Below, piece by piece: positions 35,237 through 47,739 of a stretch of 64,000 nucleotides of DNA (positions are counted from its first letter, which is position 1; each line of letters starts with the position of its first letter). The notes under the pieces are model-generated. The model was not told the origin of the DNA. It did no database searches and saw nothing but the letters and a program-made list of their open reading frames with translations. The translations under genes were made by a program, and so were the position numbers. The DNA comes from Antennarius striatus (lineage: Eukaryota; Chordata; Actinopteri; Lophiiformes; Antennariidae): NCBI RefSeq assembly GCF_040054535.1, contig NC_090796.1, positions 3,144,501-3,208,500 on the forward strand, given 5' to 3'.

Positions 35237-35633
35237 CATTAAGGCAGAAAATAATTATAGAGTCACTTCAGCCTGCTAATGTGAATATAGCCATAGAAAC
35301 ACGTAGGCAATTAGATTGTGATGAGACACTTGGCAGGAGCAGCAGCTAGTTTCTCTCACAGGATAGTCTATGTCAGAAGACTGTGGCACTCAGAAGACAA
35401 TCAGTGGCAAACACAAGCAAATCAACACAAGTAAGCCAGGAACAAAGTGTACAAATAGAATGTAGGGTGATGACTGGATGAGACACATCAGTGGCAGGGT
35501 TTAGAGAACGAAGGTGGCCATGCCAACAGAAAGATTAATACACAGAGAAGAGAGGAGGACACTGGAAATACAAGGGAGGTGAATGTTGAGGCAGCAAAGT
35601 GAAACACAGTAGACCGTGGTGTTTGAGTGGCGA

Positions 35634-35671
35634 TGGATGGATGGATGGATGGATGGATGGATGGATGGATT
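35634..35671. repeat. (GGAT)n microsatellite
   Basis: Nine or so ATGG units, nearly perfect. Confidence 0.9.
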
Positions 35672-35989
35672 AAAGCCACGACATTGCCAGAGCTTTTCTC
35701 ATTTCATTTTCAGCTCCTTTTTTAAAAGGTGCAGATATCATTCTGATCTTTTGTCTTTGTGTTTATCACAGCTGCCTTTTCTTTTGTTTTCAATTTCATT
35801 TGACTCTCAGCAGGACAGTGCATCAATGTGGACACTAAGGGCACGGTGGCAGAACAATTTCCCTTTTCTAGCTGTTGGAATTACTCACTAATATGAGCCA
35901 ATGTGTTACAAAACAGTCTTATGTAGAAGATGCCGAAATAAAGTTACTAGTTTATTAGTTATGCCTGATCAACTGCTCATTAGTGCAAA

Positions 35990-36480
35990 TTTCCAATTCT
36001 GCAATCACAAGACAGAAACATGACCAGCTGCAGTTCAAACCGAGCATCAGAATGGGTAAGAATAGTGATATAGCATATGATGAAACCTTCAAAACGTGGC
36101 ACAGTTGTTGGTTGTTCAAAAAGATGTGGCTCTCCTGGGACTTTAAGAAAAAGAAGAAACAGAAGAAGAGAGGGTCAGAAGGTGAAGTCAAAAGGAAAGC
36201 ACGGATCCATCCTGCCTTGTAGCAACAGTTCGGTCTGGTGGTGGTGTAATGGTGTGGAGGATAGATTCTTGGTACAGTTTGGACCACTTAGTGCCAGTTG
36301 AGCCTTTTTTAAGATCCACATTTTACCTGAGTGTTGTTGCTGAGCATCTCCATCCCTTTATGACCAGTGTAACCATCTTCTGAAGGCTGCTTCCAGCAGG
36401 ACAACACACCATGTCACAAAGCTCAAGTCATCTCAAACTGGTTTCTTGAACATGATACTGAGTTCACTTAAACACAAATG
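35990..36480 (+). pseudogene. Relic of a Tc1-like transposase with internal deletion
   Basis: The start GCATCAGAATGGGTAAGAA, then AACGTGGCACAGTTGTTGG, matches the N-terminal region of fish Tc1 transposases. From about 36225 the text corresponds to the C-terminal catalytic half (GGTGTAATGGTGTGGAGGAT; CTTCCAGCAGGACAACACAC encodes the QQDN-type second Asp). The middle is missing and stops are present. Confidence 0.6.
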
Positions 36481-39460
36481 TCCAAAATATGTGAACCATC
36501 TTTGTGTTTCTTTGAGAAAAAGAGCCGTTTTGTTTGAAGTCATGCAACAAATTCAGATTTATTTGATTTTCTTGTAAGTAGGAGAGAATTATCATTAATG
36601 GAAGCCAGGATTCACTTCCATCATACTTTTTCAAGCAATAATCAAATTTACTGGTTGATGCTTTTGGCCTGACTGAAGCAATTTGTCACAAGACAAGTCT
36701 TTCAGATGGTGAGGTAGAGTTTGAAGGTTTTTAATGACTGTAATCAACAGATGCATTAGCCAGCAGCATTAGGCAGAGCAGTCAGGAGTTCACTGAGAAG
36801 TCAACAACATCACAGGTTAACACTAATAAATCAGAACTCATCTCCTGTTCAGGATACTTCAGAATAACCAGTTCTCACATATAAGTAAAAATTCCATTTA
36901 CATTGAAGTCACATTGACAGGATTAAACGTGGGAATCTCTTGTTATCGTCCCTCTCACGTGACGTAAATACAGAAATCACTATTTTTGTTACAACATGTG
37001 TTTGACAGGACAAGGCACTTCAGGGGCCAATCGGATTTCAGCTTGGGACAGTGCCCCTCTGGCGCCACCCCTGTATCCACTCATGTGCTTTTTACTGCTC
37101 ATCTGTTTTGACCCTTAACCTTGTGGTTGCTACAATTTGTTATCTTACTATTTGTGGTCCATTTTGTGAAGTGCCCCAGGTTTACCCTCAGATTTTTGCA
37201 TCTGGTTCTTCCTGTTCAACTTTTTTTTTTTGCATTTTTAATCTTCAGGAAGAAAACACTTGGAAATCTGGCCGCTTATTTTGTTTGTACTCATGGACTG
37301 TTATGATGTCACTTCTGGTGTTTCTGTGATGCATATATACCAACAGCACAGGGGTCGTTGGCCACCAGTGCAAATATCTTAGATGACATGTCCCTAGTGA
37401 GATGAATATGTTTGTATCTGAAGAAAGAGTTGAGTTCCAAAAAAACGATAAAAACAACAACAAGCAGAATAATAAAAGTGAGGTTTCCTCGAAAAGAAGA
37501 TTGGATACAGGAGGCACTCACATTTGTACTACAAATATGCATCCGTGCTTCAATATGCATTAGGTTTTAGTACCCACCAGCTGGTAGTGACTTAAAAAAA
37601 CTGAGAACTGATGGAGTTGAGTTGCTTATCTGAAAAGGAAGTGAGCCTTGTTAGGAATTACCAGCAGTTTATATTGATGAAATAATCCTTCTTGAGACAG
37701 AAGCTAGACTATTGTGGTGTTTGACTCCCATCATTCAGCCAATTACAGATGATACTTAAAGATAAGTGGTCCAGCTCGCATGAGATTTATTGCTCTGTGA
37801 AGAATAGAAATCTGTCACACTGTCAATGAGAAACCAGGTGTGATCCCACCAAATGTGTTTCATTCACCTTTACTGAAATTAATCAAACCCTTCTCATATC
37901 CTAGACTCTATACCAACAAGAAGTATTCCAACATCTCTTCAATCAACCATTGCTTTTTTGGAATGTTGTGTCACAAATGTGTTAGAAAACGTCTTCTCAG
38001 GAACTGTCTGGACAAGTGATGTCTGGATATGAGAGATCTTTTTGAATCTCAGTGCAGGCTGCCTTTGGAACACAGCGCAATCCAAGTCTCTTACCCAAGT
38101 TAACCAATATTTAATTTGCTATGAAGATATGAAAAATCTAACCTGTTTGTGTCTTTGTGGCCATGTGTGTTTTTTAATTATCCAACTGCAATGCATTTAT
38201 TTAGTGTTTGATATGAAGGATTAAGTGTGACAGTTTTGTTCAAAATCGCATCCGAATGTGTCATAGTTTTCAAACACTTTAATATACATGTGAGATTTTT
38301 AAAAGGCCTGATTTGAAGGATGGGCAAATATTTTTGAATAATCACTGAAATAACAAGAGAAACCAAAGTCAAAATCAAATCTACAGTGTGATTATTTGCA
38401 TCCAAAACTGAAATTCATTTGTTCATCAAGTCTTGTACTTTTTTGAGATAACGTTGAAAATTGATTCCTCTATGCATGAAACAACTTCAGTAATCTTTAA
38501 AGATGACAGACACATTGTCAGAGGCATGTTTGCATTCAATACATTAAATAGAATTATTCACACAGAATGAGATTGACTCTAGATGCCGTAGTATGCAGCG
38601 GATTGTATTATTTGAGTTTCCAGTTGACTAAACAGAAGAAGCTATGGGCCATTAAACATCATCCACAGAATGACAACAATACAAGAATGATGAAAACAGG
38701 GGAAAGCCATTAATTCCCACAGCATGTACATATCATCTGAATATTCTCTGCATCATCAGACTGCTGCGATGTAGAATCCCATTTTTTGGGATGCAGCAGT
38801 GGGTTATCTGCAACAAAACTGATGTTTACTGCAGCTATTTACGTATTTAGACTGAGCCAAGAAGAGCAAGAAAAAGAAGTCTCTTATCAGTGTGAGAGTC
38901 AGTCTATCATCAGATCCCACTACACATAACTCATCAATGAGTCTTATCTACTCCTATTTACTGCCTTTCGCATCATCCTGGATATTCTCCCATGTGAATG
39001 TAGATTGTACTGTTTGTTCATATTGTTTCCCCTCTGAGAGGCAAAATGATGACATTTGAAAGATGCAGAATGACATGGAAAAATATCCTAAGTCATATAC
39101 AGTATATGTGCAAATAAAAATTCTGTTGACTGACTTTCCTCTGAGGTGTTTACTTCTAAATTAGATCAATTTCATGTGGGAACTGATGAGCCTAAAGTTA
39201 GCTTTAAGATCTCAATAATAGGACTCTTAAAAATGCTTCATCACTTTGGATTTTATCGTGGATACACTAAAAATGTATGAAAGTAGTCCAGCTACAGACC
39301 ACTTTGAGCCGTTGATCAGAATAGCAACAGAAATAACATTTAGTCAATAAAACTAAATAATTTTGGTCAAAAATTGTGTTGATAATCACTCATAACATGA
39401 AAATGTCAGACATTAATATATGTCTCAGAATATAATGTTGATATTTTTTTCAAATACTAA
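36481..39460. other. No gene recognised
   Basis: AT-rich DNA with no exon, RNA gene or repeat boundary that I can support. Confidence 0.4.
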
Positions 39461-42377
39461 CTAGCAGAAACCCGTGAAAATTCCACGATATAACAATAAT
39501 ATCAGGCTTCGTACCAAACGTATGCAAACAAATCTATTGGTATTATAAACCAAGCGCACCCAACATAGTCAAAATAATACGTGGTGACGTATCGACTTTG
39601 TGTTGGTAAATCATGGATTGCGTTGGGCGGGCATTGTGAAGCCATAGGTGAATGTTAGCAGGTTAACTGGAGAAAGAAAGTAACTAATGGTGAGATTGGG
39701 AAAGGAGCTAACGTTAAAAGAAAAGGCACCTGTCAAAAGAGCAAGTGGAAAAGAAATTTTAGAGAAGTGATCGTTCTATTAGCTGACTACATGAAAACAA
39801 CTGTATGTACAGTATTTTCCGGACTATAAGGCGCACCGAAAAGCCTAAAATTTTCCCATAAATCCGTAGTGCTCCTTATAATCCGGTCGTCTTATATAAC
39901 AACAACTACCCCTAACAACGGTAGTCAAGGGGCGTCACCGAAGTCCCGGCTCTGACTGAGCTGCTCTCAGACGGTAGAACAGACTGTAGGAGCACCGGTG
40001 ATTACGCAGCAAAACATAAGGAACTTTCAACTATTCTATTAATAAAGTTTGACTGACTGACTGATCTCAGTATTTACTAACTATTTGGCGTCGGAAATAA
40101 CCCACTTTAAACTTAATTGGTCTAAAAAATGCCATTGTGCTGTCATCTGGAATCTAGTGATGGTCCATTCTATTAGTCTGTGGAAACACACGGAGAAACT
40201 GGCATTAGGGTGATTGAAAGACCCTCAAAGCTGATCTTCCAGCCTTTTCTGAAATTTCAAGAGCAGTCATTGCTAGACAAAGGTGTCTACTGTATTGCAA
40301 TTGATTTACAAATGTAGTTGATAGCTCTGGGCGGGCGGCGGGGGGCGCATTCAGGCTTGTGTACTGTCTACAGCGACGTGCTGTGAGATTCACGGCGGTG
40401 AGACGCTGACGTTAAAGTCAGTTCAAGGAGTAAAACAGCGTCACATTTGCCAGTAAATACTTAAGTCATATTTGCCAGGAAATATGAGTTAAAACATTGT
40501 TTAGGACACACAGCAGCAAATAGCTGCACCTCACCTCCGACTGGATTACCGATTGACTGAAACAATATTTAATTAATAAACGAAGACGAACGTCGGAGCT
40601 TAAATATCTGCTTCGAACCTCAGATCAGGAAATAATCCGCTCTGTTCGCACTGACTGCACTCGTAATGAATTTAACCAGTTTTTAATGTCAGGTTTTTTA
40701 ATATGCGTGTTGACTTCTTTCTAAGATGGCAAAGTGATCAAGTGATCAGGTTTCCTTGATGAGGCTCAGAATGTTTTATTGACATAACAATAGGGGCCAT
40801 TCAAAGGTAGTCAGGGAGTCATGAATGCAATCATGACTGCCTGAGCAGCGTGGCTCCATCTAGTGGACGGATTGCGCAACTGCAGCTGCTGCAGTTTATC
40901 ATATAAATTTTATTTATTTTTTATTGTGTGCGCCTTATAATCTGGTGTGCCTTATATATGAAATAACTTATAACAAATTATTGAAATAACAAACAAATTA
41001 TTGAGGGTGCGCCTTATAGTCCAGTGCGCCTTATAGTGCGGAAAATACTGTAGTTACTTAAAGACCGTTTTTGTCAGATGCCCGAGGAGCATTTTGGAAA
41101 CTACTGTACATCGATTGTCCCATCCCAAACGAAAACCATAGCTGGACAGACTATTTGTACTAGCCAGCTAGTTTCACTCAGAAATCGTTGCCCGTTTCTG
41201 TGTTGTTCCTGCTGTTTGGACTTTCTGCTCAAAAACATGAAAATTGTTGGAACCGTTATGACACTGTAAAATTACGTTAACTGGGAAGTCCATGTATAGT
41301 TAGGTATGGGAAGATGAAGCCCCATGAAGCATTGAAGAGTTTCATCCCAATAGGTTCACTGCGGTTTGAAGCTTCATGAGGCTTCATTTGCTCTAGTATG
41401 ACGTCCACTGTATGGTAAAATATCAGTTGGCATGACTTTGAGGTGTGTGGCATTTTACAGAAAGCCTGTGAATAAAAATGTCAGCAAAACAAGGAAGTAT
41501 GCAAATCATGTATATTTCGTGATGGTAGTACACAGTGAGAGGAGGGGGGTTGGGGTTGGGGTATGGACAATGATTGTGCTTGGGTCATATCATTGGTTTT
41601 TATTTAAAAACACCCGCTTTATCGCTGTCAAAACTCGCAGCACAAGCCGAACCACTACCTGACTCAGGCCACGTCCACACGTAATAGCATATGTGCATTG
41701 ATCAACACGTTTATAAGCATAACAACTCCGAGAACGGGACCGGGATGCGTTGCCTGCTTAGGGGGAGAACTGTGTGACGACTTTCATCATTGAGTTCTCC
41801 CACCAGCAGGCAGCACATCCCAGTCTGACCCAGAACTGGTATCGGTGAAGAAAGTGAATGAATGAAGGAATGGATAAATACATATATTAATTTTATGACT
41901 CTTAAAGAAAGAAACAGACGAACAAATATCTAACTTTCAAGCATGTTTATCAACGTGTCTTTGATTTGGAGCTGTTATACGTCAGAAAATGTGGTTTCAA
42001 CTCCGTCCTTTCTGTGTGTACATGTAGACACGGGTCACACACACAAACATCACAGAGGTATTCGTCCCTAACCCTGACCCCCCGATAGAAAAAGTTTCGA
42101 TTACAGCGTCCACACGACAGCACATACCCAGCATTTCCAAAACACTTTGTTTTCGTCCCGGATGTCTGCGTTTTCGTAGACGAAAGGCGTAACCACAACA
42201 AAAAGCCTCCGTGCCTGATGCCTTACGCCACATTGTTCACATGATTCCTTCTGGCAGATGTGCCGTTGGTTGGGCACCGTGATTGGTTGGGTGCTTAATT
42301 GACAGGTAGTGGGCGGAGTTAAAAGGTGACAGCGCGAGGTTTTCAAGTGAGCTTATTCAAATATATAGGTGGAGGGA
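39461..42377 (-). mobile_element. Helitron-like element, copy B, with a nested transposon
   Basis: CTAG at 39461-39464, then 8 nt, then CGTGAAAATTCCACG (hairpin), followed by the same sequence as copy A (ACAATAATATCAGGCTTCGT). The other end is TCCCTCCACCTATATA on the minus strand (42377), preceded by A. The interior from about 41885 aligns with copy A. The extra length comes from a TIR element at 39810..41050 and about 800 bp after it. Confidence 0.6.
39810..41050 (+). mobile_element. TIR transposon with TATAAGGCGCAC ends, copy 1
   Basis: Ends CAGTATTTTCCGGACTATAA and (reverse complement of the right end) CAGTATTTTCCGCACTATAA. TA lies on both sides (39808-39809, 41051-41052). Subterminal ATAAGGCGCAC words repeat near both ends. 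The interior is shared, inverted, with 59301..60748. Both copies hold a frame with SELKYLLRTSDQEI-like text, possibly a coding relic. There is no complete transposase. Confidence 0.75.
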
Positions 42378-43624
42378 TTTAACTTAAGATTTCACTTAAG
42401 TTTTTTTTTTAGAAAAAATTATTTATTATATATTACTATATTATTTTTTCTGTTTTACTTTGTGGTATCTGATGGGGAGTGCTTCGGGAGTAAGGGGTTC
42501 GAGGCCCTTTGCTGAAAGGTGTCTGACAATGTAATTCGATTCATGCAAGACTCGTGATGAAATAAGTGCCTCACCAGCCATGAACCTCACCGCACGTCAC
42601 TGTTTTAGAGCAAGTTTTGGTTCATAAAAAGTGAATTCAAAACACAAGCAACGGTATCCTAAAGGGTAAGCTAAAAGCAGGATTAAAAAGTAAATCCAAG
42701 GTCTTAATCCAAGACAAAATGAGGGAAATTTAGAAATATGTCCTCATAGGCAGCAAAGGAGCAGCACATGCACTACATGGGTAGAGTAACAAGGGTAAAG
42801 AGGCACAGGTGAAGAAAATGAAGGTGGGGCAGGTAATTACACAGGGGCAGGAGGTAGAGTGTCTGAAATGAGAGACAAGGGTGAGTACCAAAATAAAAGA
42901 GGAAACATTGACAAAAATTGAAAACAGACACCATCATGAGTCCTCAGGGTGCAGCAGTTGCATTCTGTTGCTTCGGAACTGCAGATAAAACTATTTTTCA
43001 CTTAAACATGAACTTTAACAAATTGGAAGCAAAAGGATAAATCATAAAACTGGACTTTGGTGTCAATCAGTGGATTTCCAGATTGAAAACATTTGTATTG
43101 CTAATTTGTGGATTTGGATTTGATCGGATGTCAAAGTAATTAAAATATTTGCAACTCGTCACCGAAACCATGAACTCAGTTTGCGTGTAAGCTTCTTGTG
43201 ATTTCCAGGAACATGTTATCCTTCTGCAAACCTGCATCAGAAATGTTTTGTTTGTGAGATAGACATGCAAATACTTTCCATTTGTCACTTCTGTGATAAC
43301 ATCAGAATAGAATTCCATTGTTGGGAAATGGGGGAAGAGAATTACAGGAATGGAAGAGGATGGGGACAGGGATAAAATAGAGGGATCTGGATTATGTAAA
43401 TTAACATTGATTGTTATTGATTTGTTTTTCCCGTCATGTCATGGACAAATCCACATATTCACGTACAAACACACAGTCGCTCTCATGGGCCCCATCAATA
43501 CTCTTTACAAAGAAACTTCTCAGGCAGTTTGCATCTGGTCTTAATTATACCAAGAGGATGAGGGTTGGAACGGCAAGACCAAATAGGACCAATGAAAATA
43601 ACTGCCGTCTGCCAGAGATTTAAC
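42378..43624. other. No gene recognised
   Basis: AT-rich; no supported feature. Confidence 0.4.
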
Positions 43625-43680
43625 ACACACGCACGTACGCGTGTACGCACGCACACACGCGCGCGCGCGCACACACACAC
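43625..43680. repeat. Alternating purine-pyrimidine tract (CA/CG/GT)
   Basis: ACACGCACGTACGCGTGTAC and CACACGCGCGCGCGC form about 55 bp of strict alternation, a sequence type able to adopt Z-DNA. Confidence 0.8.
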
Positions 43681-44228
43681 TTAATGTTTGCAAAGTGTCA
43701 TGACTGGAAAGAAAGCTGTCCTGGCTCTGAATGAATGTAAAAATCACTTCACCAGCCCATCTGCTGCTCATCAGAGAAGCTGGTGGAGTATTTGTGGTAT
43801 AATAAGAATGACGATGAAGGAAATGGAACCATTGTGGGCACTGATGGTATTCAAGTTGTTGCAACTTCTATGTCCTAACTGAAATGCCAACAAAAGACAA
43901 ACTTTGTTTCAAAATAAGCAAGAAATATTTAATAAATTACCAAAAGAGTATCAAAAATATGTTAAAAGCATGTGTTCTTATTCAAATCTGACCATTTCAA
44001 TTTTCTAAAAACTGTGTCTATTGATCATCAAATCTTTTAGTCTATGGAATACATGAAATCATGTAACATGGATATTTACTTTTAAATTTAAAACTTCTAC
44101 TGTAATAATTTAATGTCAGTGAAATCAATTTTGAGAAAGCTGCTGAAATTGATGTTTGTCTGTATATGTGGTTAAAAATTGTTCAACTACTGTAATTGAT
44201 TTTTTTTCCTTTTGCTTACCCCCAAAAC

Positions 44229-44392
44229 CAAGCTAAACTAAACCAAAGGCAATCCAAAATAGACTCAGTTAAACTATGATAAACTAAGCTAAACTAAGCT
44301 AAGATAAGCTAGACCAAGAAAAGCTAACCTACAATAAACCAAAGCTAGTTTAGCTAAGCTTAGCTTAGCTTGTGTTAGTTAAGCTATAAAGC
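44229..44392. repeat. Degenerate AAGCTAAACT repeat with inverted halves
   Basis: A run of AGCTAAACTAA-type units on the left (AAACTAAGCTAAACTAAGC) is followed by the complementary arrangement on the right (AGCTTAGCTTAGCTTG). It could fold into a long imperfect hairpin. Confidence 0.65.
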
Positions 44393-46719
44393 TGAGTTCT
44401 CCCTAATGGAAAATAATCCAATGTCAGGTGGTCATGTGTCTCACCACTTGTCATTAAGGTTAAAATTCAGCTGTTCTGCTGCCAACAGGTTTGTGTGCAC
44501 ATAAAACAAACATGTTCCAAACTATCCTGGACTTGAACTCCATCACCTCAACACCCCAACCTTCTTCACTGAAGTTCAGAATCAGATAACATGAGAACTC
44601 AATGACACTCATGTAAACCTGAGAACCTCGTCACTGACATGTCACAGAACTACACAAACAAGACATCCTGTCCTGCTGTCCTTGTTTAATTCAGTTTCCA
44701 CTCCAAATGCATGATTTTTTTATTAAGCAAAACTATAAACTCCAAAGTCATGTTTTCAGACTTTTTAAGGAAATGCAAAAAAAATAACGGAACCATTTGT
44801 TAATATTGTAGATGATTTAGGCAAAAAAAAAATTGCCCAGTTATTTTAAGACGGTGACAGTATATACATTTTGTATTGCTTTTTATTTATACTGTATGAA
44901 TGTATTTTTTTAGAAGAGTAAGAAGTATTTTTGTAGAATTTCAAATCCTCAGTTTAAAATAATTAAATTTGGCCCTGTAGTATATCATAACTGTGTTTTG
45001 CGTTTTGGCCGACACTGCTGTTGATCTTTTTCCTTCTTCTTCTTCCCATCATACACGTCTTTGCTGTTGCCATTTAAGCATATTTGAAAAGTTGTGTTCT
45101 GGTTGAATCATCAAGGGTTACTATTACATATCAAAGTTATTTCTAGCTCTAAATAAATCATAGACATTATAACTGTTGAAATAAACAATTCCAAGCATCT
45201 GGACAAGAAAACAGTCCAAATGACACGGTTCTGTTTATTCCTTTGCACTGAAATCACAAGAATATGAGGCAAACACAAGCAATGGTAAACACAAGCAGCT
45301 GTATTTATTTACACTCAGTAACAAAATCAGAGAAATGCTAATATAAAAAGTGATAGAATGATCAATAGTAAGCAACGTCCCAGTGTCATGATGTTCAAAC
45401 TGTCTTTATGATGAGGCACTGATCTCTGATCACGTTCATCAGGTGTTTCCCTCTGCAGGAGACTTCATCATTTCTGTTTTATTTACATCACTGGTTATAA
45501 TAGCCATTACCTGGTCTTACCATCCAACCTTGTGAAACATGTTTCCTCTGTAGGTTTTCTGTTTATTTTCTTTACATCTGTGTGAAATGATTTTCCAAAG
45601 TGAGATCACTGAAAGCAGAACCAGTTATGCAAAAATGACTGCCTTTTCTGTGAGTACAATTGTTTGCTGGAATTACAACATACAGTGTATAATTTCATGA
45701 TTTTACAACAAAATTTCCATTACAACAACATTTCTGTCATGCCTGAATTTCTTATTTGACGCTTAATGTACAACTTTGCTAAATAAATTGATTAAATGAG
45801 CTCAGGGTTCATCCTGGTCATTTACATGAAACATATCGTTAGGAAACATTTATAGTTAGTCAGTATTGCATGTGTGTAGGGGCATGCACATGGCTACCCA
45901 GGCACAAACACACTTTGACACATGTACACTTGAAGCCACCAAGATATAATCCAGCTGTAGAAGTGGAAGAGCTGTTGGTGTGTGTGTGTGTCTCTGTGTT
46001 GGTGTTTGGCCTCAGGCATGTGACCCATGTTATTCTGTTTACCCTCCATCTGTCCACACTTGAGCCCTCTTGTGCCTCATTTCATTAGTTCTGGTGAAAT
46101 GCAGTATAAGAGGACATGTAGGAGGTCGGCTCATCTGTCTGAGTCAACAAAACATAAATTTGAGTCACCCAGCGTGGGGGTGGGTCTGTCCTTTGTTGAA
46201 ATCGGCAATTAATCACGTGAAAAGAGTGGTAAAATGAGTCAGATTCATCTCTGCTTTTTGATGATGTTTATTTTATTTTTTTTTATTTTCCTCCTGAGAT
46301 TTGATAAGTATTTTCATCGAGTAAAAAAAATGTTCAAACTTTTCAACTGTGTGTAATGATTTACGGTCTGTATTTAAAAACATCAATATATGATCACCAC
46401 AGGTGGGTTGAAAACCCTACTTGCTGTAATTTTTGTAAAATAATTGTTTAATGTAAATGCAAATGTAAACACAAAAGTCAATTTACAGTCAGATGGATAG
46501 CAAATATGACCACCTCAGACTAGACAATCATAAAAATATCATTATATATTCATTGTTGAAGACAAATGTAAGAACTTTGTATATTCCATGTTTCGAAAAG
46601 TCATTATAAAACAAAGTCAGAAATTATTGTGTACTTAGAAACCATGTATGAGCAAATAATAGTGAAGAAAAGTATCATAGAATGCATCACAGCAGGAAAT
46701 ATGGGAAAGTATCACATTT
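44393..46719. other. Downstream flank of the GPCR; no gene recognised
   Basis: No exon seen. The 3' UTR of the minus-strand receptor would lie at the right end. Confidence 0.4.
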
Positions 46720-47739
46720 CTATGACAGAACGGTCACATCCCGCACTCCAGTTTCATTTAAGTCATACCGTTCAGTGTTGCACTGCATGCTAGGAGATGA
46801 CTTGGCAGCAGGACAGAGAAGGGTGCGGAAGTGTCTCCTGAAGGTGTGGGAGAGGCAGGCATAGAGGATGGGGTTAGCACAGCTCCATGAGTATGACACC
46901 AGGATCACAAACTCAAAAGCTCTTGAGAAAGTGAGAACCAGGTCACTTTGATATAAGGACCAAAAGTTGAAGGTATAAAACGGCAGCCAACATATTCCAA
47001 AGACTACCACCACAGCCACAATCATTCTGGTGACCTGTTGCTCCAGCCGATTGTAGTCATGGTTTGGAGACGTTGATTTGAGCCGCCGAGACCTCATAGT
47101 CAGCAGCAGTGCAATGTAGGAAATCGTCATGACCATGAAAGGCAGAGCAAACCCCATGATGAAGGTGTAAGACAAGATACCAAGCCACCAGGTCTCCGAA
47201 ACAATGTCTGGTATGCACAGGTCTTGATTTACTGAGAAGTGAAGTGCCATGGGAAGGATGGTGAGGAGAGAGAACAACCACAGGAATGCTGAAACAATCT
47301 TGGCACAGTGCGGCGTTCTCCAACGAGCAAACCGAAGTGGGTTGGCCAATGCCATGTACCGATCAATGCTCATCACCGTGAGGCAGAAGACGCTAGTGAA
47401 CTGGTTGATGCCATCCAGTACCATGACAACTTTGCACGCTATGTCTCCAAATAACCAAAAATTCTGGAAGTTTTGGCTGGCTATGAAGGGAAGGCCAACC
47501 ATGAAGAGTCCATCGGCCAATGCCAGATTAAAAATGTACACTGTTGTAGAAGATGACATTTTGTCCAATTTCAAAATGGCAACAATGACTAGGGAGTTCC
47601 CAGCAAGTCCCAGGATGCAAACCACCAGGTAAAGTACAGCCATTGTGATACCAAAGCCATCAATACCGTCCTCAAAGTACAGATGCTCATCCATGTAGGT
47701 GTGATTGTAGTCCACATCTGATAAAAGTAAGGTGTCCAT
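46720..47739 (-). CDS. Somatostatin-receptor-like class A GPCR, intronless and diverged
   Basis: 339 aa from ATG 47739. The open frame extends 5 codons farther but only from a TTG, so the ATG is the start. One N-glycosylation site, N12. TM1 about 31-55 (GLAGNSLVI); TM2 NLALADGLFMVGLPF; Cys102 and Cys175 for the disulphide; Asp109 in MVLDGINQFTSVFCL, matching the SSTR ligand acid; DRY 126-128; ARWRTPHCAK; TM6 CWLPFYTFN 250-258; TM7 [11 protein letters not shown] 283-293. TM3, TM6 and TM7 match SSTR2/3/5 closely, but the family signature [11 protein letters not shown] is altered at two residues and [17 protein letters not shown] reads KMSSSTTVYIFNLALAD. The C-tail has no SSTR2-like end. Likely a Gi-coupled peptide receptor related to SSTR2/5, probably a local duplicate of sstr2. 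Somatostatin as ligand is an inference. The frame is intact. Confidence 0.8.
   Translation of the reverse strand: MDTLLLSDVDYNHTYMDEHLYFEDGIDGFGITMAVLYLVVCILGLAGNSLVIVAILKLDKMSSSTTVYIFNLALADGLFMVGLPFIASQNFQNFWLFGDIACKVVMVLDGINQFTSVFCLTVMSIDRYMALANPLRFARWRTPHCAKIVSAFLWLFSLLTILPMALHFSVNQDLCIPDIVSETWWLGILSYTFIMGFALPFMVMTISYIALLLTMRSRRLKSTSPNHDYNRLEQQVTRMIVAVVVVFGICWLPFYTFNFWSLYQSDLVLTFSRAFEFVILVSYSWSCANPILYACLSHTFRRHFRTLLCPAAKSSPSMQCNTERYDLNETGVRDVTVLS

Noticed and set aside
42062..42080. Second telomeric array (CCCTAACCCTGACC)
   Set aside because: Only about two degenerate units, inside the Helitron-like copy; likely chance.
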